Shown: positions 34,777 to 43,892 of the stretch, piece by piece | Numbering within the stretch: the first letter of the stretch is position 1 | How the letters are laid out: each line of letters starts with the position of its first letter | Source: an uncultured Cellvibrio sp. | GTDB lineage: Bacteria > Pseudomonadota > Gammaproteobacteria > Pseudomonadales > Cellvibrionaceae | Length of the DNA: 64,000 nt | Direction of reading: 5' to 3' | Assembly: GCA_937958105.1 (NCBI GenBank) | Contig: CALFXJ010000055.1 | Span: 5,001-69,000 of the forward strand | Made by a program: the position numbers and the translations under genes | The notes under the pieces: generated by a model | What the model was told of the DNA's origin: nothing | The model's input: the letters and a program-made list of their open reading frames with translations, nothing else | Databases searched by the model: none

Positions 34777-37152
34777 ATGTTGATGAACCAATCACTTTTA
34801 CCTCAAGCTCCTGAAATCCATTCAATCCACAGCTGGCAATGCCGTCACGGCTCAATATTCAGAGCGGTGTCAGGATCCGCGCGCCGCTGGGGGCTCTTCG
34901 CCGTGGTTTTGTTGCTGCTGTGCTGGGCGCTTTCCGATGCCCAGGCTCAGGCGCTGAATAAGCAGAAGATTACGGCTTCCTATCTCTACAATTTTGCCAA
35001 GAATATTGAATGGCCTAACGAGTCTTCGATGACGTCCTTCGATATCGGGTTTTACGGTGGCGACAACCCCTTGCTGCTGAATGAAATTCGCACTATGGCG
35101 GCCAGCGTCAAATGGCGGGATCGTCCGATTACTGTCACCCAGGTCTCTGCCTTAAATTCCCTGTCTCGTTTTCATCTGGTGTATGTGGAACAGGCAAACA
35201 ACACCATGATGTCGAGCATCTACGATGCGCTGGGTGGCCAGCCGGTCCTGGTGGTAACCGCTGAGTATGCTAACCAGCAATTGGTGATGATCAACCTCAT
35301 CACTGACAATGACCGGCTGCGTTTTGAAGTCAACCGCTCTAACATCATCAACCACGGACTCAAACCGCTGCCGGAGCTGATCCTCAACGGCGGTACCGAG
35401 ATTGATGTGGCCCGTCTGTATCGTGAAGGTCAGGCGTCACTCGTGGCACTGCAGAGACAACTGCAGAATCGTGAAAAAAACCTGAGCGAGTTGAGTGCGG
35501 CCATTGAAGCTCAGGAAGCCAATAATCAGCGACTGGAAGCACAACTGGCCACCCTGACGCAGAATATTCGAGAAAGCGACGCGCTGATTGCAGAGCAGAA
35601 CCAGCAGATTCGGGCTCAGCTCGATCAGATTGAGCGCAGCAAACAGGAACGCTTCAATCTGCTACAGGAAGTAGAACAACGCACCCGGGAACTGGATAAG
35701 CGGCAGCAACAGCTGGATGCCATCATGCAACAGATTGAGGGCCGCGAAAAACGTCTCGCCGAATTAAACAGCACCATCAAAACTCAGGAACAGGAGATCC
35801 TCACTCAGCGTCAGGCCATCGCCGGTCTTGATGAAATTGTGGATGCTCAAAAAACTGCGCTGACTTACCTCTGGGGTCTGGTCATCCTGGGGGTCCTGCT
35901 GATCATCACCATCCTGATTGGTTATACGATCAAACGCCGGGACAACCAGCGACTGGCCGAGCACAGTAAAGACCTGCAGATCGCCAAAGACCGACTCGCC
36001 ATCGCCAAGCGCAAGGCAGAAGAAGCAAGCCAGGCTAAAAGTGAATTCCTGTCACTGATGAGCCACGAATTGCGTACGCCGCTGCAAGCCATTATCGGCT
36101 ACACCGAAGTTGTGATTGAAGAACTGAAACTCGCCGAAGATGAAAACCATATCAGCGATCTGAAACGAGTGATCAGTAACAGCGAGCGTCTGCTGAAGCT
36201 GATCAATGGGGTGCTGGATCTGGCGAAGATAGAGTCGGGCCGCATGGAGCTGGACCTGACAGAAGTAAAACTGTCCAGCCTGGTAAATGAAGCTGTGAGT
36301 GTGGTGGCGCCTTTACTGGAAAAAAATGCCATCACACTTAATCTCGAGGTGGACGATGGCAACACCCTGCCCGCTGCCGACCCGGAAAAATTGTTACACA
36401 TCCTGATCAATCTGCTGGGCAATGCGAGCAAGTTTTCACCTAGAGGTACAGTGACCGTGAAGGCACTGCATCAGCAGAACCGCATCTATATCAGTGTGGC
36501 GGATACCGGCATCGGCTTATCTGCGGAACAGCAACAGCAGATCTTTGAACCCTTCAAGCAAGCCGACAGCAGCACCACACGCAAATTTCAAGGCAGTGGC
36601 CTTGGCCTCTCCATTACCCGTCAGCTGTGTGAAATGATGGGCGGCACCATCGATGTAAAAAGTCAGCTGGGCCAGGGCTCGACGTTTATTGTTGACCTGC
36701 CCTTACCAATCGAGCTGCCGGCCGCCGTCGGTCGCGCTGCCGGAACCGTCAATGCGGACGTGGCTGTTGCAGATTCCACGATTGACGGTCCGGGTCAGCA
36801 TATTGTGATGATTGACGATGATCCGGCATTTCTGGACATCATGGCGCGCACTCTGCAGGCCGATGGTTTCCTGGTACACACGGCTCACGATGCAGCTTCA
36901 GGTCTGCGCCTGATACGCAGTGTCAAACCGGATGTCATTACCCTCGACTTGCTCCTGCCGGACCTGCACGGTGGGCAGTTGGTTGACGAGATCAAGGCCG
37001 ACCCGGAGCTCCAGCATATTCCGGTCATCATCATCTCCATCATGGATGAGCGCAAACAGGGTCAACCTCATCACGCGGATGAATATCTGACTAAGCCTGT
37101 TCGGCGCGAAACATTGAAACTTGCTATTCAGCGTCTGGTGCCGAAAATCTGA
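34777..37152 (+). CDS. Hybrid sensor kinase with an N-terminal YfiR domain
   Basis: About 791 residues. In order: a hydrophobic export/anchor segment (RWGLFAVVLLLLCWALSDA); a YfiR/DUF4154 domain starting KITASYLYNFAKNIEWP, in the periplasm by the family's known location; a long Gln/Glu-rich coiled coil (about 35430-35860); a transmembrane helix (YLWGLVILGVLLIITILIGY); HisKA with H430 in LMSHELRTPLQAIIGYTE; HATPase (NLLGNASKFSPRG, DTGIGL, GSGLGLSITRQL); and a receiver with D724 in TLDLLLPD. No separate output domain. The start is uncertain: ATGs at 34777 and 34783 lack a good ribosome site and the frame is open to 34618. YfiR normally restrains a diguanylate cyclase (YfiN); here it is built into a kinase. 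A TonB receptor gene follows. Confidence 0.88.
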   Translation: MLMNQSLLPQAPEIHSIHSWQCRHGSIFRAVSGSARRWGLFAVVLLLLCWALSDAQAQALNKQKITASYLYNFAKNIEWPNESSMTSFDIGFYGGDNPLLLNEIRTMAASVKWRDRPITVTQVSALNSLSRFHLVYVEQANNTMMSSIYDALGGQPVLVVTAEYANQQLVMINLITDNDRLRFEVNRSNIINHGLKPLPELILNGGTEIDVARLYREGQASLVALQRQLQNREKNLSELSAAIEAQEANNQRLEAQLATLTQNIRESDALIAEQNQQIRAQLDQIERSKQERFNLLQEVEQRTRELDKRQQQLDAIMQQIEGREKRLAELNSTIKTQEQEILTQRQAIAGLDEIVDAQKTALTYLWGLVILGVLLIITILIGYTIKRRDNQRLAEHSKDLQIAKDRLAIAKRKAEEASQAKSEFLSLMSHELRTPLQAIIGYTEVVIEELKLAEDENHISDLKRVISNSERLLKLINGVLDLAKIESGRMELDLTEVKLSSLVNEAVSVVAPLLEKNAITLNLEVDDGNTLPAADPEKLLHILINLLGNASKFSPRGTVTVKALHQQNRIYISVADTGIGLSAEQQQQIFEPFKQADSSTTRKFQGSGLGLSITRQLCEMMGGTIDVKSQLGQGSTFIVDLPLPIELPAAVGRAAGTVNADVAVADSTIDGPGQHIVMIDDDPAFLDIMARTLQADGFLVHTAHDAASGLRLIRSVKPDVITLDLLLPDLHGGQLVDEIKADPELQHIPVIIISIMDERKQGQPHHADEYLTKPVRRETLKLAIQRLVPKI

Positions 37153-37312
37153 TCGTGACACGGGGTTCCCCATTACAAACCCATAGAACAAACTTGGCTT
37201 TCACAGCCAGCTCAACTATCTTTGTCTCCCATGAACATAAGCTGGTCCCGATCATAAATCTTGTCGTTTATGCTTAATTTTTCATCCAACAGAATAAAAA
37301 GCGCGCGCGAAC

Positions 37313-37330
37313 CACAGATGATCATTTGTG
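37313..37330. promoter_or_regulatory. 18-bp near-perfect palindrome upstream of the TonB receptor gene
   Basis: CACAGATGATCATTTGTG is a dyad with one mismatched pair, centred 81 bases before the receptor ATG. It resembles a repressor or activator operator. It is not a Fur box; the binding protein is unknown. Confidence 0.5.
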
Positions 37331-37401
37331 AATCCAGTCGATTTATCCTGCCCGGCATTCTTCCCTTAAGCCCGGCAGCATCTCTGCAATAGGTTGTCGT
37401 T

Positions 37402-39558
37402 ATGATGTCGCCTCATGTTCGCGTGTTTACTCCGGGATTGTTGTCCCTGCTGGTCTCAGCGGCGGTCAGCGCGCAATCCGCCAACGAAACAACACCGAAC
37501 GATATTTATAACCTGTCGCTGGCAGAACTGGGCCAGGTCGAAATTTCCATCGCCACGGGGAACAGCACCCCATTGGATAAAGCGCCAGCCACTGCTTCCG
37601 TTATCTACGCGGCAGAAATTGAAGCCATGGGCGCCCGGACGCTTAACGACGTGCTGGAAACCGTACCGGGATTACACGTTTCTCTGTCCAACCTCAGCCG
37701 TCTTGATTCCGTGTATTCCATCCGCGGAATCCATACCGGTTTTAATCCACAGGTATTGCTGATGATGAACGGCATACCGGTGCAATCCAGCCTGCAGGGC
37801 GGCCGGCCGTCACTCTTTCGTCTGCCCGTGGCCAGCATCGCTCGCGTCGAGGTCATCCGTGGTCCAGGCTCCGCTATCTATGGTGCCGATGCTTATGCCG
37901 GGGTGATCAACGTCATCACCAAGGATGCTGCGGCCATTGACGGCATTGAAGTCGGCGCACGTCACGGTTCATTCAACAGCAGTGACGTCTGGCTGCAAAG
38001 CGCGACCTCCGGGAACAAGTGGGGCGTTGCGTTCAATATGGCTTATCAGGAAAGCGACGGCGACAAAGACCGCCGCATCCATTCCGACCTGCAATCCAAC
38101 CTGGATGCATCATTTGGCACCAACGCCTCGCTCGCCCCTGGTCATCTGTCAACGCGTTATCAATTGCTTGATACCCATTTGTCGGTCAGCAGCGAAAACC
38201 TGCAACTGAATTTATGGAGCTGGATTTCCCGAGATGCCGGCATAGGCGCAGGAGCTGCGCAGGCACTGGATTACGAGGGCAAGGATGACAGTGAGCTGTG
38301 GATGGCCGACCTCACCTACCGGCTCAACGATGACAGCGACAGCTGGGACCACACACTGCGCCTGAGTTATTCCTATTACGATCTCCAGGCCCGCTTCAAT
38401 CTGATGCCAAAAAATTCCACTCTGCCGATCGGCAGTGATGGCAATCTGAATTTTACCGACCCGGTCGGAATGGTTTATTTCCCGGACGGGTTGCTGGGCA
38501 ATCCGGGGCAGCGCTCTGAGGATACGCAGCTTGATTTGATCTCTATCTATAACGGCTGGGACACACATCGCTTGCGACTCGCTGCAGGTGTACGCCGGCA
38601 GACACTGGAGTCCCGCGAAAGTAAAAATTACGGCCCCGGCATCATCGACGGTACCTCCGCCGTGGTAGACGGAACGCTCACGGACGTCAGCAATACGCCT
38701 TTTGTCTTTCTGCCTGACAGTGCACGCACCGTTCATTATTTTTCTGTGCAGGACGAATGGCAGCTCATCCCGGACCTGACTTTAACCGCAGGGCTGCGCT
38801 ACGACAATTATTCGGACTTCGGTGGCACAACCAATCCCCGCATCGCCCTGGTGTGGGCTGCGAGCGAACTGCTCACCACCAAGCTGATGTATGGCAGTGC
38901 ATTCCGTGCGCCTTCATTTTCCGAACAGCGTTATAAAAATAATCCCGTCTCGCTCGGCAATCAGGATCTTGATCCCGAGAAGATCGACACCGTAGAACTG
39001 TCATTCAACTACCGCCTTCACGCGAACATCCAGACCACACTGACCTTGTTCACCTATCAGGCCAAAGACATGATTGAGTTCATGCCCGATAGCAACGCCA
39101 CCACCAGAACGGCGCAAAACGCGCGGGATCAGGATGGTGAAGGTCTTGAGTGGGAGGTGAGCTGGCAGCCGATGTCTAGCCTGCGGCTTCACGGCAACTA
39201 TTCCTGGCAAGATGCCGAAGATAAACACTCCGGGTATGCGGTTCCCGAAGCGCCCGGCCAGCAGTTTAAACTGGGAGCCTACTGGGAGTTCAGCCCCCGC
39301 TGGTCCCTCAACAGTCAAGTTTACTGGGTCGGTGACCGTCAGCGTGCAGAAGATGACCACCGCGCAGCCATTGATGATTACACCTTGGTTAATTTCACTC
39401 TGCGGCGCAGGAACCTGCTGCCCAATCTGGACCTTTCCCTCGCGCTGCGTAATCTGTTGAATGAAGATGCGCGGGAACCGAGCAATGGTACGATTGCCGA
39501 AGATTACCCGCTGGAGTCGCGCAACATCAGGCTGGAACTGAAATACCTTTTTCGCTGA
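37402..39558 (+). CDS. TonB-dependent outer-membrane receptor
   Basis: A 718-residue beta-barrel receptor. A signal peptide (LLSLLVSAAVSAQS) is followed by a short conserved NLSLAELGQVEISIATG segment that includes a plausible TonB box. The plug domain runs TLNDVLETVPGLHVSL, SIRGIHTGFNPQVLLMMNG, RVEVIRGPGSAIYGADAYAG and INVITK. The barrel ends in the typical aromatic terminus ELKYLFR. TonB plug proteins of this size import or sense siderophores, B12, sugars or other ligands; the ligand cannot be read here. Receptors of this kind are often found next to YfiR-type genes; here the YfiR domain is in the kinase 249 bases upstream. It could be transporter or sensor. Confidence 0.92.
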   Translation: MMSPHVRVFTPGLLSLLVSAAVSAQSANETTPNDIYNLSLAELGQVEISIATGNSTPLDKAPATASVIYAAEIEAMGARTLNDVLETVPGLHVSLSNLSRLDSVYSIRGIHTGFNPQVLLMMNGIPVQSSLQGGRPSLFRLPVASIARVEVIRGPGSAIYGADAYAGVINVITKDAAAIDGIEVGARHGSFNSSDVWLQSATSGNKWGVAFNMAYQESDGDKDRRIHSDLQSNLDASFGTNASLAPGHLSTRYQLLDTHLSVSSENLQLNLWSWISRDAGIGAGAAQALDYEGKDDSELWMADLTYRLNDDSDSWDHTLRLSYSYYDLQARFNLMPKNSTLPIGSDGNLNFTDPVGMVYFPDGLLGNPGQRSEDTQLDLISIYNGWDTHRLRLAAGVRRQTLESRESKNYGPGIIDGTSAVVDGTLTDVSNTPFVFLPDSARTVHYFSVQDEWQLIPDLTLTAGLRYDNYSDFGGTTNPRIALVWAASELLTTKLMYGSAFRAPSFSEQRYKNNPVSLGNQDLDPEKIDTVELSFNYRLHANIQTTLTLFTYQAKDMIEFMPDSNATTRTAQNARDQDGEGLEWEVSWQPMSSLRLHGNYSWQDAEDKHSGYAVPEAPGQQFKLGAYWEFSPRWSLNSQVYWVGDRQRAEDDHRAAIDDYTLVNFTLRRRNLLPNLDLSLALRNLLNEDAREPSNGTIAEDYPLESRNIRLELKYLFR

Positions 39559-39617
39559 ATGTTCTTGCCTGAAAGCCTTCAGCGGCATTATAGGCACTAA
39601 CCCGCGAGCATGTTTTC

Positions 39618-40424
39618 ATGGCAGAAGAACCCAAGCACGACCAGGTACGCAGTCGCAACGAACCCTTCACGTCGCGCACCGCCACGCGTATCTGGGCCGA
39701 ACATCCCAGTGAAGATAATCCCTACATTGCCGCTAAGGTTTTCTGTCACGGCTACGACCTTATTGAGCTGATGGAAAAGCGTTCTTTTGTGGATGTGTTC
39801 TACCTGCTGTTTCGCGGTGAACTGCCCCACAGGAATGAAGCGCAACTGCTGCAGAGTCTGATGATTGCTCTCATCAATCCCGGCCCTCGCCACCCCGCCG
39901 TCCGCGCCGCAATGAACGTCGGCGTTGGCAAGACCGATCCGGTACACATACTGCCCATTGCCACAGCGGTGCTCGGGGGTGCACACCGCGGTGGCGGCGA
40001 GATCGAAGCAGCCATGCGATTTCTCCGCAAACACCAGCATGACGCTCCCACCGCCGTTGCTCAGACGATCCTGCAATCTCGCCCGTCCGCTGATCACAGT
40101 ACAGGATTCGGGGAACACTTCGGTGGTGTGGATTTGATGGCAAAAACCATCGTGCAACAGTTGCTGACATTGCCCGCTGCCGGCGAGATATTACGCTGGG
40201 GCAATCGTCTGGCAGAGGAACTCGAACCGCATGGCTTGGGATGGCTGACTACGGGTATAGCAGCAGCCGTGTTCGCCGACCTCGGTTTTCATCCTCGCGC
40301 TGGAGGTTGCCTGTATCAGTTACTGGGTGCGCCGGGACTGGTGGCCCACGGCCTGGAGCTGGCCAACAAACCTATCACTGCCATGCCTTTTGTCAGCGAC
40401 GAAGACTATGTCATCGAATCCTAG
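39618..40424 (+). CDS. Citrate-synthase-like protein A (divergent)
   Basis: 268 residues with the citrate synthase/citryl-CoA lyase fold pattern. The segment VFCHGYDLIELMEKRSFVDV followed by YLLFRGELPHRNEAQL is the family N-terminal core. VLGGAHRGGGEIEAAMRFL corresponds to the HGGANE loop and retains its histidine. APGLVAHGLELANKP corresponds to the C-terminal 'GxxAHxxE' helix. It is much shorter than true citrate synthases (about 370-430) and close to citryl-CoA lyases; the GHxxY motif of the active site appears replaced by GFGEHFGG. Its last 17 bases overlap protein B, so the two are coupled and probably form one complex. Confidence 0.78.
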   Translation: MAEEPKHDQVRSRNEPFTSRTATRIWAEHPSEDNPYIAAKVFCHGYDLIELMEKRSFVDVFYLLFRGELPHRNEAQLLQSLMIALINPGPRHPAVRAAMNVGVGKTDPVHILPIATAVLGGAHRGGGEIEAAMRFLRKHQHDAPTAVAQTILQSRPSADHSTGFGEHFGGVDLMAKTIVQQLLTLPAAGEILRWGNRLAEELEPHGLGWLTTGIAAAVFADLGFHPRAGGCLYQLLGAPGLVAHGLELANKPITAMPFVSDEDYVIES

Positions 40425-41265
40425 AACCCACATCACTCATAGCGACGCCGGGCACATAGCCCGGCTCGAACAGAAACGAGGGAAAATTTTCAGCCGCACT
40501 GGCGGATGGTTTCCCGGTAAAGGCGTGTACTGCCACGGTTACTCCATGCTTGAGGAACTGGTGGGGAAAAAATCCTATTTTCAGATTCTGGTGTTGAATG
40601 CGACGGGCAAATTGATCGACAAGCCCCTCGCAGACTGGATCGAAGGTATCTACGGTTGCCTGAGCTGGCCGGATCCGCGCATCTGGTGCAATCAGATCGG
40701 CGCATTGGCGGGGGCGGCCCGCACCTCAGTGGTCGCGGCCACGACCATGGGGTCACTCGCCGCCGACTCCCGCTCTTACGGCCCTTACACATTACTCGCC
40801 GGGGTGGAATTTATTCAGGATGCGCTGCGCCAGCATCAGGCCGGAGCTTCAGCAGAAGCCATCGTAGAAAAGATTACTGCCGCGAATCGGGGCAAGCCCT
40901 ACATCGTCGGCTATATCCGGCCTATTGCCAAAGGTGATGAACGTCTGGAGGCCATGGAGAAATTTGGAAAAAAACTGGGCTTCTCCGTCGGGCCTCATCT
41001 CGCGCTGGCCTATGACATCGAACAGGTCCTGCTGCGTCGCTTTGATGAAGGGATGAACATCAATGGCTACATGTCCGCGTTTTTATCCGATCAGGGATTC
41101 ACGGCTGCGGAGGTTTATCAGATGTTTGCCGGGATGGTGGCCAGTGGTGTTACAGCCTGCTATCTCGATACCTATCACCGATCACCGGATACTTTCCTGC
41201 CGCTGCGCTGTGAGGATATTGATTATCAAGGCGCGGCACCGCGCAGGGTGCCGGATGCGGATTAA
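40408..41265 (+). CDS. Citrate-synthase-like protein B (divergent)
   Basis: 285 residues from the ATG at 40408, which overlaps the end of protein A (the open frame extends to 40327 inside A). The same fold can be traced: YCHGYSMLEELVGKKSYFQI and VLNATGKLIDKPLADWI, then GALAGAARTSVVAATTMGSL, ERLEAMEKFGKKLGF (the 'DPRAxxL' helix), MNINGYMSAFLSDQGF (the 'NVDFYSG' helix) and GMVASGVTACYLDTY. The HGGANE loop reads SRSYGPYTLLAGVE, with no histidine, and GHxxY is missing. It therefore looks catalytically altered. A paralogue of protein A, not a repeat of it. Confidence 0.75.
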   Translation: MSSNPRTHITHSDAGHIARLEQKRGKIFSRTGGWFPGKGVYCHGYSMLEELVGKKSYFQILVLNATGKLIDKPLADWIEGIYGCLSWPDPRIWCNQIGALAGAARTSVVAATTMGSLAADSRSYGPYTLLAGVEFIQDALRQHQAGASAEAIVEKITAANRGKPYIVGYIRPIAKGDERLEAMEKFGKKLGFSVGPHLALAYDIEQVLLRRFDEGMNINGYMSAFLSDQGFTAAEVYQMFAGMVASGVTACYLDTYHRSPDTFLPLRCEDIDYQGAAPRRVPDAD

Positions 41266-43811
41266 GCGCTGCCTGTCGATTGAGCCTCAACCGGCGACTC
41301 TGCGTTAAATAAAGTTTCAATGGGTAATGGATAACCCAGATGGAACCCCTGCACGTAATCAATTCCCATCTCCTGCAGGATATTCATAATCTCTTGATTT
41401 TCCACGTATTCGGCCACCGCTTTTTTTCCGAGTGCCTGAACTACCTGGATGATGGAACGCACCAGCGTCTGATCCACGGTATTGCGATGCAGATTCTGAA
41501 TGAATGATCCGTCCAGCTTGATGTAATCCGCCGGTAAATCCCGCAGGTAAGCGAAGCTGCTGAAACCTGATCCGAAGTCATCTACGGAAAAGCTGCAGCC
41601 CAGGGCGTGCAGGTCAGCTATGACCCGTTGGGTGATATGCAGATTAAACAGACTGTCACTTTCGGTGAGTTCAAAGGTGAGGCGGGCTGGATCAACATCC
41701 GTCTCCCGCAGACAATCCAGAATGGTCGGCACCAGGCTCTCGTCTTTGAACGCCTGCGCCGACAGATTTACGGCAATACGATTAAGTTGCGGATGATCTT
41801 TTAACATCCTGCTGGCGAGTCTGATGATCCAGCGGTCCAGCATGTGCATTTCGCCGGACATTTCCAGTGCAGGAATAAATTCTGCCGGCTCGATAATCCG
41901 GCCGTCAGTTTCGCGCATCCGGACCAGTGCTTCGTAATAGGAAACCTTGCCACTTTTTGCTTCGAAGATAGGCTGGAAATGCAGCACCATCCGATCCTCG
42001 GAAATCGCGCGACGAATTTTCTGCGATACATTGATGCAGCGTCGCAGCTGATCACTCTCATCATCTTCGGGATGATATTGATGAATCAGATTACGGCCGC
42101 GGCCCTTGGCCACATAAAGAGCGATATCGGCACGCATCAGATATTCTTCGAAATTCGCCGTACTGCCATCAATCAATGAGAGGCCGATGCTGCAGCCAAG
42201 ATTCATGCGCTGGCCCTGCATCTGAAAACCGAAGTCACTTACAATAATCTGGATATCACGGGCGAAGTGATGGGCTTCCTCAGCGGAGATATCGTGCACC
42301 AATACCGCAAATTCATCGCCACCCAGGCGACACAGTAAATCCGGTTTATGAATACGCCGTCCCAACAGCATGGACATCTCACGCAGCACATCATCGCCCT
42401 TCTGATGGCCAAAGGTGTCGTTGATGACTTTGAAGTGATCGAGATCAATGTAAATCAGGCCGTGATGGCGATTGTTACGCAGCGCGTCCGCCGCCAGCTG
42501 TTCAAGGGCAGACTCAAAAAAATGCCGGTTATATAAACCGGTGAGCGAGTCGTGCATCGCGAGATACTTCAACTGCTCCTGCGTCTCGCGCCGCTCCGTG
42601 ATGTTGTCGAGGCATACGGTCAGGGTCGAGGAATTTTCGGTGCGACTGGAGCGGCTGGGCTTCAGCTGTGCCCAGACTTTTTGATGCTTGCGATCGGTCA
42701 GGCACAATTCAATTTCAGGACAGGGTTTGTTCTGCAGCAGTGAAAGACTGATCTTTTCCTTGAAGAGCGTAAAGTGTGCAGCATCCTCCGGCGCGATGAA
42801 CATCTCCAATGAAGAGCCGAGCGATTCTTCGATGGAAAAGCCCATCATGCTTTCCCAGGCCCGGTTCAGAAAACAGATCTTGAAGTCTCTGTCCAACTCC
42901 ATCACCACCGACTGCAGATCATCCAGCAGCTGATGATGGCTTTCGTAGAGGTTGCGATATGCCAGCTCCCGCGCTTCCAGGGATCTGACTCGCGCAGCAA
43001 ACTGGGCATTGCTCACCAGAAAGTCATCGCGCTGAATGGCGATATCACAGACTTTCCGCAGCTGTTCGGTGCGGAAGGGCTTGGGCAGAAAATCCACTGC
43101 ACCCATCAGCATCAGTTCTTCCGCCTGATCAATGGTGGTGTGGGCCGTCATGATCACCACCGGCTGATTCGGGTCGAACCGCTGGATTTCCTGCAGCACA
43201 TCGCGGCCGGACAATGACGGCAGCATGATGTCCAGCAGCACCAGGTCATGGCGACGGGCCTTCCACGCCTGCAGACCTTCTTCACCATCCATCGCCACTT
43301 CGATATCAAAGCGGCCGGCCAGCACGCGGATGATCAGGTCCGCCGTGTCCTGCTGATCCTCTACCACCAGCAGACGCGGCTTGGCGAGCTGCGCATTGCG
43401 CTCTACGGACAGGTGACTGACCAGATCCGGCAGGCGATAAAGATGGTTGAGCGGTACCAGGTAATTGATTCCATACTCGCGTGCTGTCACTTCAGCAATC
43501 CGCTCGCACCAGGTCGTGGTAGTGATGATGATCGGCAGATCTGCCGGGCAACACAGGATGCCGCTGCGCACCAGCCGCGACAGCCGCCAGCCGTCCAGAT
43601 CACGGGTGTCCACGTCAACGAGCAGGAGATCCACTGAGTGGTGGCGCAGATACTGCAAAGCCTGGGTAGCCGACTCTACGAGGGTGGTGGTGGAATACCC
43701 CGCATTGACGAGACATTCACGGATTCGTTCCAGTACCGCCGGATCGTGATTGACAATCAGAATCGTGGGGCACGATGATGCTTGATTGTTGTGATTTGGA
43801 TTAGACGACAC
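41262..43811 (-). CDS. Two-receiver PAS-GGDEF-EAL protein
   Basis: 849 residues, cytoplasmic, no membrane segment. Order: REC1 (about 15-135), REC2 (about 145-260), PAS (about 300-420), GGDEF (about 430-590) and EAL (about 600-840). REC2 has phospho-acceptor D194 (LVLLDIMLPSLSG) and lysine in FLPKPFR. REC1 keeps D66 (LLLVDVD) but its lysine position reads NYLVPLN. The cyclase site GGDEF (CRLGGDEFAVLV) and the phosphodiesterase EAL (YYEALVRM), NLSAQAF and DDFGSGFSSFAYL look intact, so it could make or break c-di-GMP. GTG start at 43811 with GGAG eight bases upstream. The gene converges on the citrate-synthase pair (4-base tail overlap). Confidence 0.92.
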   Translation of the reverse strand: MSSNPNHNNQASSCPTILIVNHDPAVLERIRECLVNAGYSTTTLVESATQALQYLRHHSVDLLLVDVDTRDLDGWRLSRLVRSGILCCPADLPIIITTTTWCERIAEVTAREYGINYLVPLNHLYRLPDLVSHLSVERNAQLAKPRLLVVEDQQDTADLIIRVLAGRFDIEVAMDGEEGLQAWKARRHDLVLLDIMLPSLSGRDVLQEIQRFDPNQPVVIMTAHTTIDQAEELMLMGAVDFLPKPFRTEQLRKVCDIAIQRDDFLVSNAQFAARVRSLEARELAYRNLYESHHQLLDDLQSVVMELDRDFKICFLNRAWESMMGFSIEESLGSSLEMFIAPEDAAHFTLFKEKISLSLLQNKPCPEIELCLTDRKHQKVWAQLKPSRSSRTENSSTLTVCLDNITERRETQEQLKYLAMHDSLTGLYNRHFFESALEQLAADALRNNRHHGLIYIDLDHFKVINDTFGHQKGDDVLREMSMLLGRRIHKPDLLCRLGGDEFAVLVHDISAEEAHHFARDIQIIVSDFGFQMQGQRMNLGCSIGLSLIDGSTANFEEYLMRADIALYVAKGRGRNLIHQYHPEDDESDQLRRCINVSQKIRRAISEDRMVLHFQPIFEAKSGKVSYYEALVRMRETDGRIIEPAEFIPALEMSGEMHMLDRWIIRLASRMLKDHPQLNRIAVNLSAQAFKDESLVPTILDCLRETDVDPARLTFELTESDSLFNLHITQRVIADLHALGCSFSVDDFGSGFSSFAYLRDLPADYIKLDGSFIQNLHRNTVDQTLVRSIIQVVQALGKKAVAEYVENQEIMNILQEMGIDYVQGFHLGYPLPIETLFNAESPVEAQSTGSA

Positions 43812-43892
43812 GCATGAAACTCCAGGCTAAGCTCTTGACTAGCCTAGCATATATCGGTGGACACTTCGGTTAATCCGACCTTTTCAACAAGA

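Noticed and set aside
37153..37401. Fur box before the TonB receptor
   Set aside because: No stretch close to GATAATGATAATCATTATC; only the unrelated 18-bp palindrome is present.
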